Below are positions 55,194 to 64,000 of a stretch of DNA of 64,000 nucleotides, piece after piece. Position numbers and translations under genes: made by a program. Positions within the stretch are counted from its first letter, which is position 1. Every line of letters begins with the position of its first letter. The notes below the pieces were generated by a model. That model was given only the letters and a program-made list of their open reading frames with translations. It did no database searches and was not told the DNA's origin. This DNA comes from an uncultured bacterium (GTDB lineage: Bacteria; Cyanobacteriota; Vampirovibrionia; Gastranaerophilales; Gastranaerophilaceae): the NCBI GenBank assembly GCA_949290355.1, contig CASERN010000011.1:62001-126000 (forward strand), written 5' to 3'.

Positions 55194-55541
55194 TAAAGTA
55201 ATCGAATAATCGCGCTTGGTAGTTTATCAAGTGAGGAAAGTCCGTGCATTCAAGGACAGGTTGCCGGAGAAACTCCGGACGGCGTGAGCCGGTGGAAAGT
55301 GCCACAGAAATGTAGACTGCCGATGGATTTTATATTACAGGCGATGGTGCAACGGTGAGTTAAGAGCTTCACCAGCGATACTGAAAAGTGTCGGCTAGGT
55401 AAACCCCAACCGAATGCAAGATTGAATTGAGGGTTATAAAGGCTGTCCGCCAACTTCAGAAAAATCGCTAGAGATTGAAAGTAATTTCAATACCAGACAG
55501 ATGATTATTTAGAAACAGAACACGGCTTATGAGTTACTTTA
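55194..55541 (+). ncRNA. rnpB: RNase P RNA (type A)
   Basis: The conserved core is clear: GAGGAAAGTCCG near 55232, ACAGAA at 55305 and 55515, AACCCCAACCGAATGCAAGA near 55405 and ACAGAACACGGCTTA near 55514. The ends AAAGTAA and TTACTTT pair. It is the catalytic RNA that matures tRNA 5' ends. It begins just after the pseudopilin stop. Confidence 0.92.
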
Positions 55542-55549
55542 TTTTTATA

Positions 55550-55585
55550 AAAAATGACCTTTGTTCATACAAAGGTCATTTTTTT
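55550..55585. terminator. Terminator after rnpB
   Basis: AAAAATGACCTTTG/CAAAGGTCATTTTT with a six-base loop. It also serves the convergent isomerase gene. Confidence 0.82.
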
Positions 55586-55606
55586 ATTCATTTGAATATT
55601 ATTTTA

Positions 55607-56755
55607 TTATTTTTGTTTTTTTGCAGCGTCTTCTTTAGCTTTTTTTGCTGCTTCTCCGCTGTTTTTAATTGATTCTTGTACATCTTTTTTCATTTGAGCA
55701 GGATCATATTCAGGATTTACGTATTTAATTTTTGCATTTTTCTTTAATGATTCTGTCAATTTGTCTATAGCTTCGATTTGTTTTTGATTTTCAAGATATC
55801 CTTTTATATTGTTTTTTACTTTTTCAAAAGAATCTTGACCTGCTGCAGCTCTGTCAGTAACCATTATAATATGATATCCGTATTCTGTTTTTACAAGTTT
55901 GTCTGATACGGTATTAGGTTTCATAGAAAATGCTGCTTTTGAAAATTCAGGAACCATTTCTTTAGCAGCGAAGAATCCCAAATCTCCGCCTTTTACTGCT
56001 GTAGTTGTATCTTCAGAATTTTCTTTAGCAAGTTTTGCAAATTGTGTAGGATCTTTTTTTACTTCAGATAAAAGTTTTGTAGCTTTTTCTTCTTTAGCTT
56101 TAATTTCTTCATTTACTTTAGCTTTAATTGCTGTTTCATCAAGATTTTTATTTTTAGCATCTGATTTTATAACTTCTTCTATTTCAGCTGGATTTACGCT
56201 AATAAGAATATGAGATGCTCTTACTTTTTCTGGGTGTTTGAATTTGTTAATGTTTTCATTATAGAATTTTTTTGCTTCAGCATCAGAAACATTATATGTT
56301 CCTAATTCTTTTGCAAGTTTTTTCATTTTAACTTCTTCTTTTAAATCTTTTTTGAATTGTGCATTTGTCATATCATTTTGTTTAAGTAATGCAGCAAGTT
56401 GTTCTTTAGAGCCTATTTTGTCTATAATTTCTTTTACAGCTGCATCAACTTCTTTATCTGTTACTTTAATGCCTCTTTTAGCAATTTCTTCATCTAATAA
56501 TGTTTTTACGATAAGTTCATTAACTACTCTATCTTTAATTAACAAATATAAAAAGCTGTTTTTATCACTTTTAACATCTACCCCTAATGCTTTTAGCATG
56601 CTAGAACCAGCTTGTTCATTAAACATTTTATCAAATTGACCCTGAGTAATTTTTCTGTCATTTACTGTTATAATTGTTTCTCCTGATTTAAGCCCGCACC
56701 CTGTAAATAAAACGGCTCCAAGTGCAAGTGTTACCAGTAATTTTTTCCCTCTCAT
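55607..56755 (-). CDS. SurA/PrsA-like peptidyl-prolyl isomerase lipoprotein
   Basis: The 382-residue protein has a lipoprotein signal with lipobox LFTGC (Cys20), an N-terminal chaperone part and a parvulin domain (KVRASHILISV, GGDLGFFAAKEMVPEFSKAA, VKTEYGYHIIMV). Lys-rich C-terminal tail. It folds exported proteins in the envelope. AAAGGAG precedes the ATG, which overlaps the mfd stop (ATGA). Last gene of the murA operon. Confidence 0.9.
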   Translation of the reverse strand: MRGKKLLVTLALGAVLFTGCGLKSGETIITVNDRKITQGQFDKMFNEQAGSSMLKALGVDVKSDKNSFLYLLIKDRVVNELIVKTLLDEEIAKRGIKVTDKEVDAAVKEIIDKIGSKEQLAALLKQNDMTNAQFKKDLKEEVKMKKLAKELGTYNVSDAEAKKFYNENINKFKHPEKVRASHILISVNPAEIEEVIKSDAKNKNLDETAIKAKVNEEIKAKEEKATKLLSEVKKDPTQFAKLAKENSEDTTTAVKGGDLGFFAAKEMVPEFSKAAFSMKPNTVSDKLVKTEYGYHIIMVTDRAAAGQDSFEKVKNNIKGYLENQKQIEAIDKLTESLKKNAKIKYVNPEYDPAQMKKDVQESIKNSGEAAKKAKEDAAKKQK

Positions 56756-59700
56756 AATGTCTCCTTTTTTTCAACGTTATATTCATTACTTACTTTATAC
56801 ATATAATAAAACAAATCTATTAAAATGTTAAATACTTCATTAAAATTTAAGTATGAATTATTTAATAATAAAATAGAATTGCCATCAGTGCAAGAACTTG
56901 GAGCAATTGTAAATTTTATGCGTTTTAAAATTTCTGAAGGAATTGCTCTTTGGATAATTTTCCATTCCGGCTGAGTATATGGTGTATATATTCTAATATT
57001 GTCTTCTGTTTCTCTTATTAAAGATATTTTAACGTCAGTTGCTGCGAGTCTTATTTTAATAAGTTTAATAAGGTTTTCTACACTTTCAGGCGGTTTAGCA
57101 AATCTGTCTTTCCATTCTTCTGTTATATAATCAAGTTCAATATCTGACTTTACATCTGCTAAACGTTTGTATTCTATCATTTTTTGTTCAGAAGATCCTA
57201 CCCACTCATCAGGAATAAATGCTGTAATATTAATATCAACAATTGTAGGTTCTGTTTTATTAACTGCTTCACCTTGCAACTCTTGGACTGTTTCTTCTAA
57301 TAGTTGGCAATAAGTATCAAAGCCTACATTTACCATATGTCCATGTTGTTTTGTCCCTAAAATATTCCCAACTCCGCGAATTTCAACATCTCTCATTGCT
57401 ATTTGATAACCGCTTCCAAGATTTGTAAATTCTTTTATCGCTTTTAATCTTTGGACTGCATCTTGGGTTATTTCTTTTGATTTAGTATATAGACAATAAC
57501 AATAAGCTTGTCTTTGAGAGCGCCCTACTCGCCCTCTTAGTTGATATAATTGCGCAAGACCAAATTTGTCAGCATTGTGTATTATCATTGTATTGGCATT
57601 TGGTATATCAATACCATTTTCAATAATTGTTGTTGCAAGTAGGATGTCATATTCGTGATTTGCAAAGTCAATAATTACTTTTTCGAGAGTTTTTTCATCC
57701 ATTTGTCCGTGTCCAATTGCAATTTTTGCATTAGGAACGAGTTTTTGTAATTTTACTTTGAATTCATCAATTGTCTCTACTCGGTTATATAGATAAAAAA
57801 CTTGTCCTTCTCTGTCCAATTCATGAATTATGGCATTTTTTACCATATTTTCATTCCATTCCCCCACATAAGTTTTTATTGGTAATCTATTTTTAGGAGG
57901 TGTATTTATTATAGAGATATCTTTTATACCTGATAAAGACATATAAAGAGTTCTTGGAATAGGAGTTGCAGACATCGTTATTATATCAATATTTTCACGT
58001 AATTGTTTTAATTTTTCCTTATGTCGAACTCCAAAACGATGTTCTTCATCAATAACCAAAAGCCCTAAATCTTTAAATATTATTCCGTTTTGTAACAATC
58101 TGTGAGTACCAACTACAACATCACATTCCCCTGTTGCAAGATGTTTAACAGTTTCTTTTTGCTCTTTTTGAGTTCTAAATCTTGATAATAATTCAACATT
58201 TACCCCGAATGGTTTGAATCTTTCAGAAATTGTTTGGTAATGCTGGAATGCTAAAATTGTAGTTGGAACAACTACTGCAACTTGTTTCCCTGATGTTACA
58301 GCTTTAAAAATCCCTCGCATAGCTACTTCTGTTTTCCCAAATCCAACATCACCGCATATTAATCTGTCCATTGGTTGTTCACTTTCCATATCAGTTTTAA
58401 TATCGTTGATGGCTTTCATTTGGTCAGGAGTTTCTGTGTATTCAAAAGCTTCTTCCATTTCTACTTGCCAAGTTGTATCAGGTAAAAATTGAATTCCTTT
58501 TTGCATTTTTCTTTTTGCGTATAATCTTAATAAATCATAAGCTACCTGTTCGACTTCTTTTTTTACTCTGGTTTTTGTATTTTCCCAATCTTTTCCACCC
58601 ATTCTAGAAAGTTTTGGTTTTATAGAACCTGAGCCTCTGTACCTTACAAGAAGATTAATTTGCTCTGCAGGGATATGTAGTCTATCTTTATTTGCATATT
58701 CAATTGTCAAATAATCTTTTAATTGTCCATCAATTTCTTGTTGGGACAAGCCTTTGTAAATACCTACACCGTGTATACTGTGGACAACATATTCCCCCTC
58801 TTTTATGTCATTAATATTTTCTATATATTCAGGTTTTTCTTTGTAATAAGACCGTTTTGTTGAGGTAATTTCTTTAGTTCGTTTGTTAAATAGTTCTCTG
58901 TCTGTGATTATAATTGTTTTAAAATCTTCTAATACAGCACCGTGTGATGAAATACTCTCGTTATATTCTATGTTGAAGATGTTGCCTTCTGCAAGAATTT
59001 CTTTAACACGTTCTGGATAGTCTGTTGCTATTATAATTTTGTATTCTTGTCTTGAATTTATGTAGTCTATAATATCATCAAGTTTTGCTCCAAAATTTTG
59101 CACTGTACCAGAATTGAATTCGACAATATTATCCATTTCACTGTCGAGAAAATTATTTAATGCAATTTTGACAAAGCCTGCACTTTTTTGGATAAATTCT
59201 TCAAATGGTATATGATTTCTACCTTTGAGGTCTATATTCAAGCCTAATTTTAAATTTTCTTGCAGTTGTTCTTCAAAATTTTTGTCGATGAATTCATATT
59301 TTGGATATAATTCGGATGTTTCATCAAAAACTAAAATATAATCATCGAAATAGTCTAAAATACCTACTAATTCATTATTAAAATAGTTTTGATAAATTTC
59401 AATCCCTTCAAAATAACCATCTTCATCTTCAGGTTTAATTTCTTTCGGAATACCTTTATCCAATGTAAATTTGTACATTGGCATAATTTTAGATGATTTT
59501 AATTTTTCGATTGATTTTTGTGTTTCGTTGTTAAAATATCTTATATCAACAATTTCGTCTCCCCAAAGCTCAATTCTTGTAGGATGTTTATCTAACGAGT
59601 AAAAATCAATAATATCTCCTCTGATACTGAATTCTCCAATGTCAGATACCATAGTTGCTCTTTTGTATCCTAAATCAATAAATTTTTGAGAAAGTTTTTT

Positions 59701-60129
59701 TAAATCAATTTCATCACCGACTTTAATAGATATTGAGTTTTGTTCAAAAAATTCTTTTTTAGGGAATTTTTCTAATAAAGCTTTAACAGGGCAAATAACT
59801 ATATCAGGTTTTTCATTTAAAATTCTTATTTGCTCAGCATAATCGTATCTGTTTGGAGAGATACTCTCATACATTGAAATGTTCTGAAAAGGTAATAAGT
59901 CTGATTTCTCCGCAAATGCTTTTTGTAAATCATTTTGATATTTTAAAGCATTTTGTTCACTGGATGTAATAAAAAGAATTTTTTTATCAGAAATCTTTTT
60001 TATTTTAGTAATTAAAAAAAGTCTTAAGATAGTTGTCAATCCTGTGATTGCAAACGAAAAAGACCTTGCAAGGTATCTTTCAAACAAGGCATAATTCTCA
60101 TTATTCTCAGGAATTTGAATTTTGAACAT
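56752..60129 (-). CDS. mfd: Transcription-repair coupling factor
   Basis: The 1125-residue protein removes RNA polymerase stalled at DNA lesions and recruits UvrA. The RNA-polymerase-interacting domain (EGEYVVHSIHGVGIYKGL), helicase motifs (GDVGFGKTEVAMR, IDEEHRFGV, TATPIPRTL) and the UvrB-like N-terminal part are visible. It ends in TGA, overlapping the start of the isomerase gene, which shows TGA is a stop here. Three bases separate it from the tandem-repeat gene before. Confidence 0.96.
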   Translation of the reverse strand: MFKIQIPENNENYALFERYLARSFSFAITGLTTILRLFLITKIKKISDKKILFITSSEQNALKYQNDLQKAFAEKSDLLPFQNISMYESISPNRYDYAEQIRILNEKPDIVICPVKALLEKFPKKEFFEQNSISIKVGDEIDLKKLSQKFIDLGYKRATMVSDIGEFSIRGDIIDFYSLDKHPTRIELWGDEIVDIRYFNNETQKSIEKLKSSKIMPMYKFTLDKGIPKEIKPEDEDGYFEGIEIYQNYFNNELVGILDYFDDYILVFDETSELYPKYEFIDKNFEEQLQENLKLGLNIDLKGRNHIPFEEFIQKSAGFVKIALNNFLDSEMDNIVEFNSGTVQNFGAKLDDIIDYINSRQEYKIIIATDYPERVKEILAEGNIFNIEYNESISSHGAVLEDFKTIIITDRELFNKRTKEITSTKRSYYKEKPEYIENINDIKEGEYVVHSIHGVGIYKGLSQQEIDGQLKDYLTIEYANKDRLHIPAEQINLLVRYRGSGSIKPKLSRMGGKDWENTKTRVKKEVEQVAYDLLRLYAKRKMQKGIQFLPDTTWQVEMEEAFEYTETPDQMKAINDIKTDMESEQPMDRLICGDVGFGKTEVAMRGIFKAVTSGKQVAVVVPTTILAFQHYQTISERFKPFGVNVELLSRFRTQKEQKETVKHLATGECDVVVGTHRLLQNGIIFKDLGLLVIDEEHRFGVRHKEKLKQLRENIDIITMSATPIPRTLYMSLSGIKDISIINTPPKNRLPIKTYVGEWNENMVKNAIIHELDREGQVFYLYNRVETIDEFKVKLQKLVPNAKIAIGHGQMDEKTLEKVIIDFANHEYDILLATTIIENGIDIPNANTMIIHNADKFGLAQLYQLRGRVGRSQRQAYCYCLYTKSKEITQDAVQRLKAIKEFTNLGSGYQIAMRDVEIRGVGNILGTKQHGHMVNVGFDTYCQLLEETVQELQGEAVNKTEPTIVDINITAFIPDEWVGSSEQKMIEYKRLADVKSDIELDYITEEWKDRFAKPPESVENLIKLIKIRLAATDVKISLIRETEDNIRIYTPYTQPEWKIIQRAIPSEILKRIKFTIAPSSCTDGNSILLLNNSYLNFNEVFNILIDLFYYMYKVSNEYNVEKKETL

Positions 60130-60132
60130 GGT

Positions 60133-60480
60133 TTAGTTTTTTGCTTCAGTATTATTAGAGCTTACGTATTCTATGCCCATTTCTTTAAGCGTTCTAATAA
60201 AATTCTGAGCACAAATCTTTTGAGCTTCAGGCGGTACAATTCTCAAAATTTCAACGGTTTTTGAAATCACGGGATCTTTATCATACCAACGGTTGTTTGC
60301 ATTAACCGGCTTAACCATAGCATAAAATTTATCAATAGTTTCTTTGGACACTTTTTCTTCAATTTTTTGAAGAAAAATTTCAGCCTGAGCTCTTAATTCT
60401 GTTTGGTAGTTTTTTAAGAGTTCAATAACCTCAAGTAATAATGGGTCGTGATCATACCAGCGTTTATAGCCAGAACTCAT
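60133..60480 (-). CDS. Tandem-repeat protein between murA and mfd
   Basis: The 115-residue protein has two related repeats of about 50 residues, each starting RWYDxDP (RWYDHDPLLLEVIELL and RWYDKDPVISKTVEIL) and ending in an amphipathic helix (AEIFLQKIEE, AQNFIRTLKE). No family is recognised. Its start overlaps the murA stop (TAATG) and it ends three bases before mfd, so it is translated with both. Confidence 0.72.
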   Translation of the reverse strand: MSSGYKRWYDHDPLLLEVIELLKNYQTELRAQAEIFLQKIEEKVSKETIDKFYAMVKPVNANNRWYDKDPVISKTVEILRIVPPEAQKICAQNFIRTLKEMGIEYVSSNNTEAKN

Positions 60481-61802
60481 TACAGCAAGCCCTCCGTTAT
60501 GTTAACTTTAGGTTCAACAGGAGAAATTATAGCATCATCTTTTCTCTCTATTTTACCTCCTAACAATCTTAGCTTACTTTCAAAATTTTCGTATCCTCTA
60601 TCTATATGATGTAAATTTTCGATTGTAGAATTGCCATCAGCCATTAAAGCTGCAACTACTAAAGATGCACCAGCTCTTAAATCACTTGCAGCAAGTGTTG
60701 CCCCGGTAAGTTTCTTGACCCCTTTTATTATTGCATGATTTCTATCTTGATGGATATCAGCTCCCATTCTGCGTAATTCAGGAACTTGCATAAACCTATT
60801 TTCATACAAACTTTCAGTGATAATTCCAACACCGTTAGCTGTTGTCAAAAGAGTCATAGCCATTGATTGAAGGTCTGTAGGGAACCCTGGATATGGTTGT
60901 GTTATAAAATTGATTGAGTTAAGTCTGTTTTTACAAGAAACTTCAATAGAAGTCGGATCAACTAATTTTATATTTGCTCCCATCTTTAACAATTTATCTG
61001 TGAAAAATGTTAAATGTGCAGGAAATACATTCTTTATGATTGCTTTTCCTTTAGTTGCAATAATTGCAGACATATAAGTTCCAGCTTCAATTCTGTCGGG
61101 AATTGTGGTATATTCAATAGGATGTAATCTTTCATGTTTTACCCCATTGATAACAATTTCTGAAGTCCCGGCTCCGACGACATCTGCTCCCATTGAATTT
61201 AAAAAATTAGCTAAATCAACAATTTCAGGTTCTTGAGCTGCATTTTGAATTCTTGTAGAACCTTCTGCAAGAATAGATGCCAACATTAAATTTTCTGTTG
61301 CGCCGACAGATGGTATATCAAGATAAATATCTGTACCTACAAGTTTAGATGCTTTTGCATGGACATAGCCATTTTCTATTTTTATTTTTGCACCTAGAGC
61401 TTCTAACCCTTTTATGTGGAAATCAACTCTTCTTTCCCCTATAGCGCATCCACCTGGTAATGCAACAATTGCTTCTTTGCATCTCGTAACTAAAGCTCCA
61501 AGAACGATAAATGAAGCTCTCATTTTGCTTACAAGCTCATATTTTGCAGTAATACTTGTTAAATCTGTCGCATCAATAGTTACAGATTTTTCTTTTTTAT
61601 CATAAGTCGTTTTAGCTCCCAATTGTGCAATTACACTAAGCATAATTTCAACATCTGTTAAATCGGGAACATTATAAATTTTTGTTTCACCTTTTGCTAG
61701 CAAAGCGGCAGCCATAAGTTTTAATACAGAATTTTTTGCTCCGCCTATAGATACTTCACCTTTTAATGGGGTGCCACCTTTTATATAAAATTTCTCAGTC
61801 AA
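60480..61802 (-). CDS. murA: UDP-N-acetylglucosamine 1-carboxyvinyltransferase
   Basis: The 440-residue enzyme transfers enolpyruvate to UDP-GlcNAc, first step of peptidoglycan synthesis. Lys23 (GGAKNSVLK), the fosfomycin-sensitive active-site Cys119 (LPGGCAIGERRVD) and ATIIKGVKK-type end are visible. It starts at TTG with AAGGTAAGGAAA upstream. The C-terminus is about 20 residues longer than usual. First gene of the four-gene operon. Confidence 0.95.
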   Translation of the reverse strand: MTEKFYIKGGTPLKGEVSIGGAKNSVLKLMAAALLAKGETKIYNVPDLTDVEIMLSVIAQLGAKTTYDKKEKSVTIDATDLTSITAKYELVSKMRASFIVLGALVTRCKEAIVALPGGCAIGERRVDFHIKGLEALGAKIKIENGYVHAKASKLVGTDIYLDIPSVGATENLMLASILAEGSTRIQNAAQEPEIVDLANFLNSMGADVVGAGTSEIVINGVKHERLHPIEYTTIPDRIEAGTYMSAIIATKGKAIIKNVFPAHLTFFTDKLLKMGANIKLVDPTSIEVSCKNRLNSINFITQPYPGFPTDLQSMAMTLLTTANGVGIITESLYENRFMQVPELRRMGADIHQDRNHAIIKGVKKLTGATLAASDLRAGASLVVAALMADGNSTIENLHHIDRGYENFESKLRLLGGKIERKDDAIISPVEPKVNITEGLL

Positions 61803-62014
61803 TTTCCTTACCTTTTAAATGAATATTTATTACATATATTATAATAATACAACCACATAAGCTTGGTGTAAATAAGTTAAATAATGTAAAGAAAAATCTT
61901 CAAAAATAGGATATGTTTTCTTTATTAAATTATTAAAAAATAATAAATTTTCCTTGTGAATTAATATTGATAAACTATAATATTTTTATATAAGTAAAAT
62001 TAAGAGGTAGAGAT

Positions 62015-62593
62015 ATGACACATAAACATCATAATAACAACCCGTTTAAAAATTCCGAAAATTTAGACGAAGAAGTAAAACAAGAAGAGGAAAAGCAAGA
62101 AGATCAAAATTCTGAAGCTAAAAATGATTCTTCTGACTCTGAATTAAAAGAGCTTCAACAAAAATATGATACATTAAATCAACAATATTTACGATTGGCT
62201 GCAGATTTTGATAATTATAGAAAAAGACAAGAACATGAAAGAGAAGAGTTATTGAAATTTGGTACAGAAAATGCTCTTAAGAAGATGATTGAAGTTCTGG
62301 ATAACTTTGAACGTGGGAAAAAAGCTCTTGAAAGTGTTGAGGATTGTCAAAAAGTAAAAGAAAGTTTTGATCTTGTGCATAAACAGGTATTTGAAGCTTT
62401 GAAGAAACTTGGGCTTGAGATTATTGAAACTGAGGGTAAAGAATTTGACCCTAATTTCCATGATGCAGTAATGCAGACTCCTACGTCAGAAAAACCTGAG
62501 CATACAATTATAAATGAATTACAAAAAGGATATAAAATGGGTGATAAAGTATTGCGCCCTGCTTTAGTTAATGTTGCGACTGCTGAAGAGTAA
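62015..62593 (+). CDS. grpE: Nucleotide exchange factor GrpE
   Basis: The 192-residue GrpE exchanges ADP on DnaK. An acidic N-terminus, a long coiled coil (QQKYDTLNQQYLRLAADFDN) and the DNYRKRQEHEREELLKFGTE and GYKMGDKVLRPALVNVA motifs are visible. GAGG upstream. Its stop codon lies inside a terminator hairpin, so dnaJ is separately transcribed. No dnaK or hrcA is in the window. Confidence 0.96.
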   Translation: MTHKHHNNNPFKNSENLDEEVKQEEEKQEDQNSEAKNDSSDSELKELQQKYDTLNQQYLRLAADFDNYRKRQEHEREELLKFGTENALKKMIEVLDNFERGKKALESVEDCQKVKESFDLVHKQVFEALKKLGLEIIETEGKEFDPNFHDAVMQTPTSEKPEHTIINELQKGYKMGDKVLRPALVNVATAEE

Positions 62594-62611
62594 TTTTACT
62601 CTTCAGTTTTT
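62583..62611 (+). terminator. Terminator overlapping grpE stop codon
   Basis: CTGAAGAGTAA and its complement (62596-62606) are separated by two bases and followed by five T. The stem contains the grpE stop. Confidence 0.7.
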
Positions 62612-62673
62612 GTATGATAAAATAAAATTGTTAAAATTATTTAAAAATTAGAATAGGGAAGATTTAATATAAA

Positions 62674-63804
62674 ATGACAGATTACTATGAAATACTTGGA
62701 GTATCAAAGGATGCTTCCAAAGAGGAAATAAAATCTGCTTTTAGAAAAAAAGCAAGAACATTACACCCCGATGTAAATAAAGCCCCAGATGCTGAAGAAA
62801 AGTTTAAAGAGCTTGGTAAGGCTTATGAAACGTTAATAGATGATAATAAACGTGCAACTTACGATCGTTACGGCGAAGATGGATTAAAAAATGCCGGATT
62901 TGATACAGGTGGTCCTTTCGCTGGTGGATTTGGCGATTTGAATGATATATTTAACTCATTTTTTGGAGGAATGGGAGGTTTCGGTTTCGGGGGAGGTCCT
63001 GATCCAAATGCGCCAATTGAGGGTGATGATTTAAGACTGGATATTGAAATTGATTTTGAGCAAGCAGTGTTTGGCTGTGAAAAAGAAATTAAGTTTGATC
63101 ATTTGGAACTGTGCCAATCTTGTAGTGGTACAGGAGCTGAAAAAGGCTCTCAACCTGTAACTTGTCCTACATGCCATGGTTCCGGTCAAGTAAAACAAGT
63201 TATGCGTACTCCATTGGGATCTATAGCTCAAATAGTTACCTGTCCTGATTGCCATGGAGCAGGTAAAAAAATATCAAAACCTTGTAAAGATTGCAAAGGC
63301 CAAGGGAAGGTTCAAAAAGAAAGAAAAATTAATATAAAAATCCCGGCCGGTGTTGATAATATGTCAAAAATCAGAGTATCAAGAGAGGGAGATGCTGGTA
63401 CTAACGGTGGACCTGCCGGTGATTTGTACGTAGTTTTGCATGTAAAAGCTTCTGATTATTTAAAAAGGGAAGGTAATGACGTATATTCTAGATTAGATAT
63501 AACTCCTGCTCAAGCAGCTTTAGGAGATGAAGTAGTTGTTAAAACACTTGATGGTGAACAAAAAATTACAGTACAAGCAGGTGTGCAAAGCGGTAACTCA
63601 ATAAAAATTAAAGGGGCCGGAGTGCCTTATATCCAAAGACCTTCTCAAAGAGGAGATCATATTGTTGTTGTAGCTGTTAAAACTCCTACAAAGCTTTCTG
63701 ATGAAGAAAGAATGCTTTATAAAAAACTTTATGAAATTCAAAATAATAGAAAATCTGCTCAACAGCAGTCTATTATGGATAAGGTGAAAGGTGTATTCCA
63801 ATAA
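62674..63804 (+). CDS. dnaJ: Chaperone DnaJ
   Basis: The 376-residue type I DnaJ has a J domain (LHPDVNK with HPD), a Gly/Phe-rich linker, four zinc repeats ([32 protein letters not shown]) and the C-terminal substrate-binding part. It stimulates DnaK ATPase. A short gap and terminator separate it from grpE. Confidence 0.97.
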   Translation: MTDYYEILGVSKDASKEEIKSAFRKKARTLHPDVNKAPDAEEKFKELGKAYETLIDDNKRATYDRYGEDGLKNAGFDTGGPFAGGFGDLNDIFNSFFGGMGGFGFGGGPDPNAPIEGDDLRLDIEIDFEQAVFGCEKEIKFDHLELCQSCSGTGAEKGSQPVTCPTCHGSGQVKQVMRTPLGSIAQIVTCPDCHGAGKKISKPCKDCKGQGKVQKERKINIKIPAGVDNMSKIRVSREGDAGTNGGPAGDLYVVLHVKASDYLKREGNDVYSRLDITPAQAALGDEVVVKTLDGEQKITVQAGVQSGNSIKIKGAGVPYIQRPSQRGDHIVVVAVKTPTKLSDEERMLYKKLYEIQNNRKSAQQQSIMDKVKGVFQ

Positions 63805-63818
63805 CACGGGAGAAAGGT

Positions 63819-64000
63819 ATGAAGCAGTTAAAAAATATAGCAACAAAACTTTGTATTTCAGCAATATTGGTATTTTCAATTGTAGCACCTGCTTCTTGTG
63901 CGAAAATTCCTGATAATATACAAAAGGTTATAAGCACTGACTTCCCTAAGACAACGTTTAGATTTGACGGTGTCATAATACTACCTGATAACACTATTTA
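63819..64000 (+). CDS. Exported protein, N-terminal part (cut by window edge)
   Basis: The frame from ATG 63819 stays open to the edge (60 codons). A strong GGGAGAAAGG site precedes it, and a signal peptide (LCISAILVFSIVAPASCA) is visible. The rest (FPKTTFRFDGVIILPDN) is beta-rich. It follows dnaJ by 14 bases and may share its transcript. Family unknown. Confidence 0.6.
   Translation, partial: MKQLKNIATKLCISAILVFSIVAPASCAKIPDNIQKVISTDFPKTTFRFDGVIILPDNTI

Noticed and set aside
55250-55453. Minus-strand frame over RNase P RNA
   Set aside because: It lies inside the conserved RNA core and has no protein-like support.

Overview
The window is strongly AT-rich bacterial DNA and most likely comes from a Gastranaerophilales-type member of the Vampirovibrionia (Melainabacteria), the non-photosynthetic gut relatives of Cyanobacteria. 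Three things point this way. The tmRNA tag reads ANNVIKADFSRAQALAA and begins ANN like cyanobacterial tags. A secreted protein carries an N-terminal LSFNG-type segment that I associate from memory with this group. The gene content also fits: a GH57 enzyme, many small secreted proteins and a lone pseudopilin. This is an inference, not a database match.

Positions 1-20981 are an integrated mobile or defence island whose left end lies outside the window. Its right end is the 3' end of a tRNA-Arg(TCT), where the last codons of a large serine recombinase run into the tRNA. The island holds two KAP P-loop NTPases (one cut by the left edge), an AIPR-type abortive-infection protein, a primase-polymerase/helicase replication gene broken by a frameshift and an in-frame TGA, a secreted nuclease that joins a staphylococcal-nuclease domain to two phospholipase-D motifs, a PAPS-reductase-like enzyme, an XRE repressor with a likely operator, a resolvase with res-like repeats and a DUF2971 protein. 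Its centrepiece is a tightly packed eight-gene operon (10571-15972). Five small membrane or exported proteins precede a TerY-like vWA protein, a PP2C phosphatase and a membrane-anchored kinase with a zinc ribbon. No TerC or TerD genes are visible.

From about 21000 to the end the content is core chromosome. 21-24 kb has alaS and dut. 24-34 kb has GH57, ACT, AGCS symporter, GT4, TPR, nagZ, two unknown secreted or cytosolic proteins and an aquaporin. 34-45 kb has a large HNH protein, pgeF, glycosyltransferases, an XRE regulator, an HD hydrolase, a YkgJ-like protein and tmRNA. 45-55 kb has a zinc-ribbon HTH protein, a lipoprotein-like protein, a coiled-coil regulator with recA, a TonB-like protein, rpmB, LysM, rarA, a sugar-binding protein, small unknowns, a pseudopilin and RNase P RNA. 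55-62 kb is a coupled operon murA - tandem-repeat protein - mfd - SurA/PrsA-like isomerase. The window ends with grpE and dnaJ, with no dnaK between them.

Several genes in both the island and the core have a TATAAT-like box 6-7 bases before the start codon and no ribosome binding site, which suggests leaderless mRNAs are common here.
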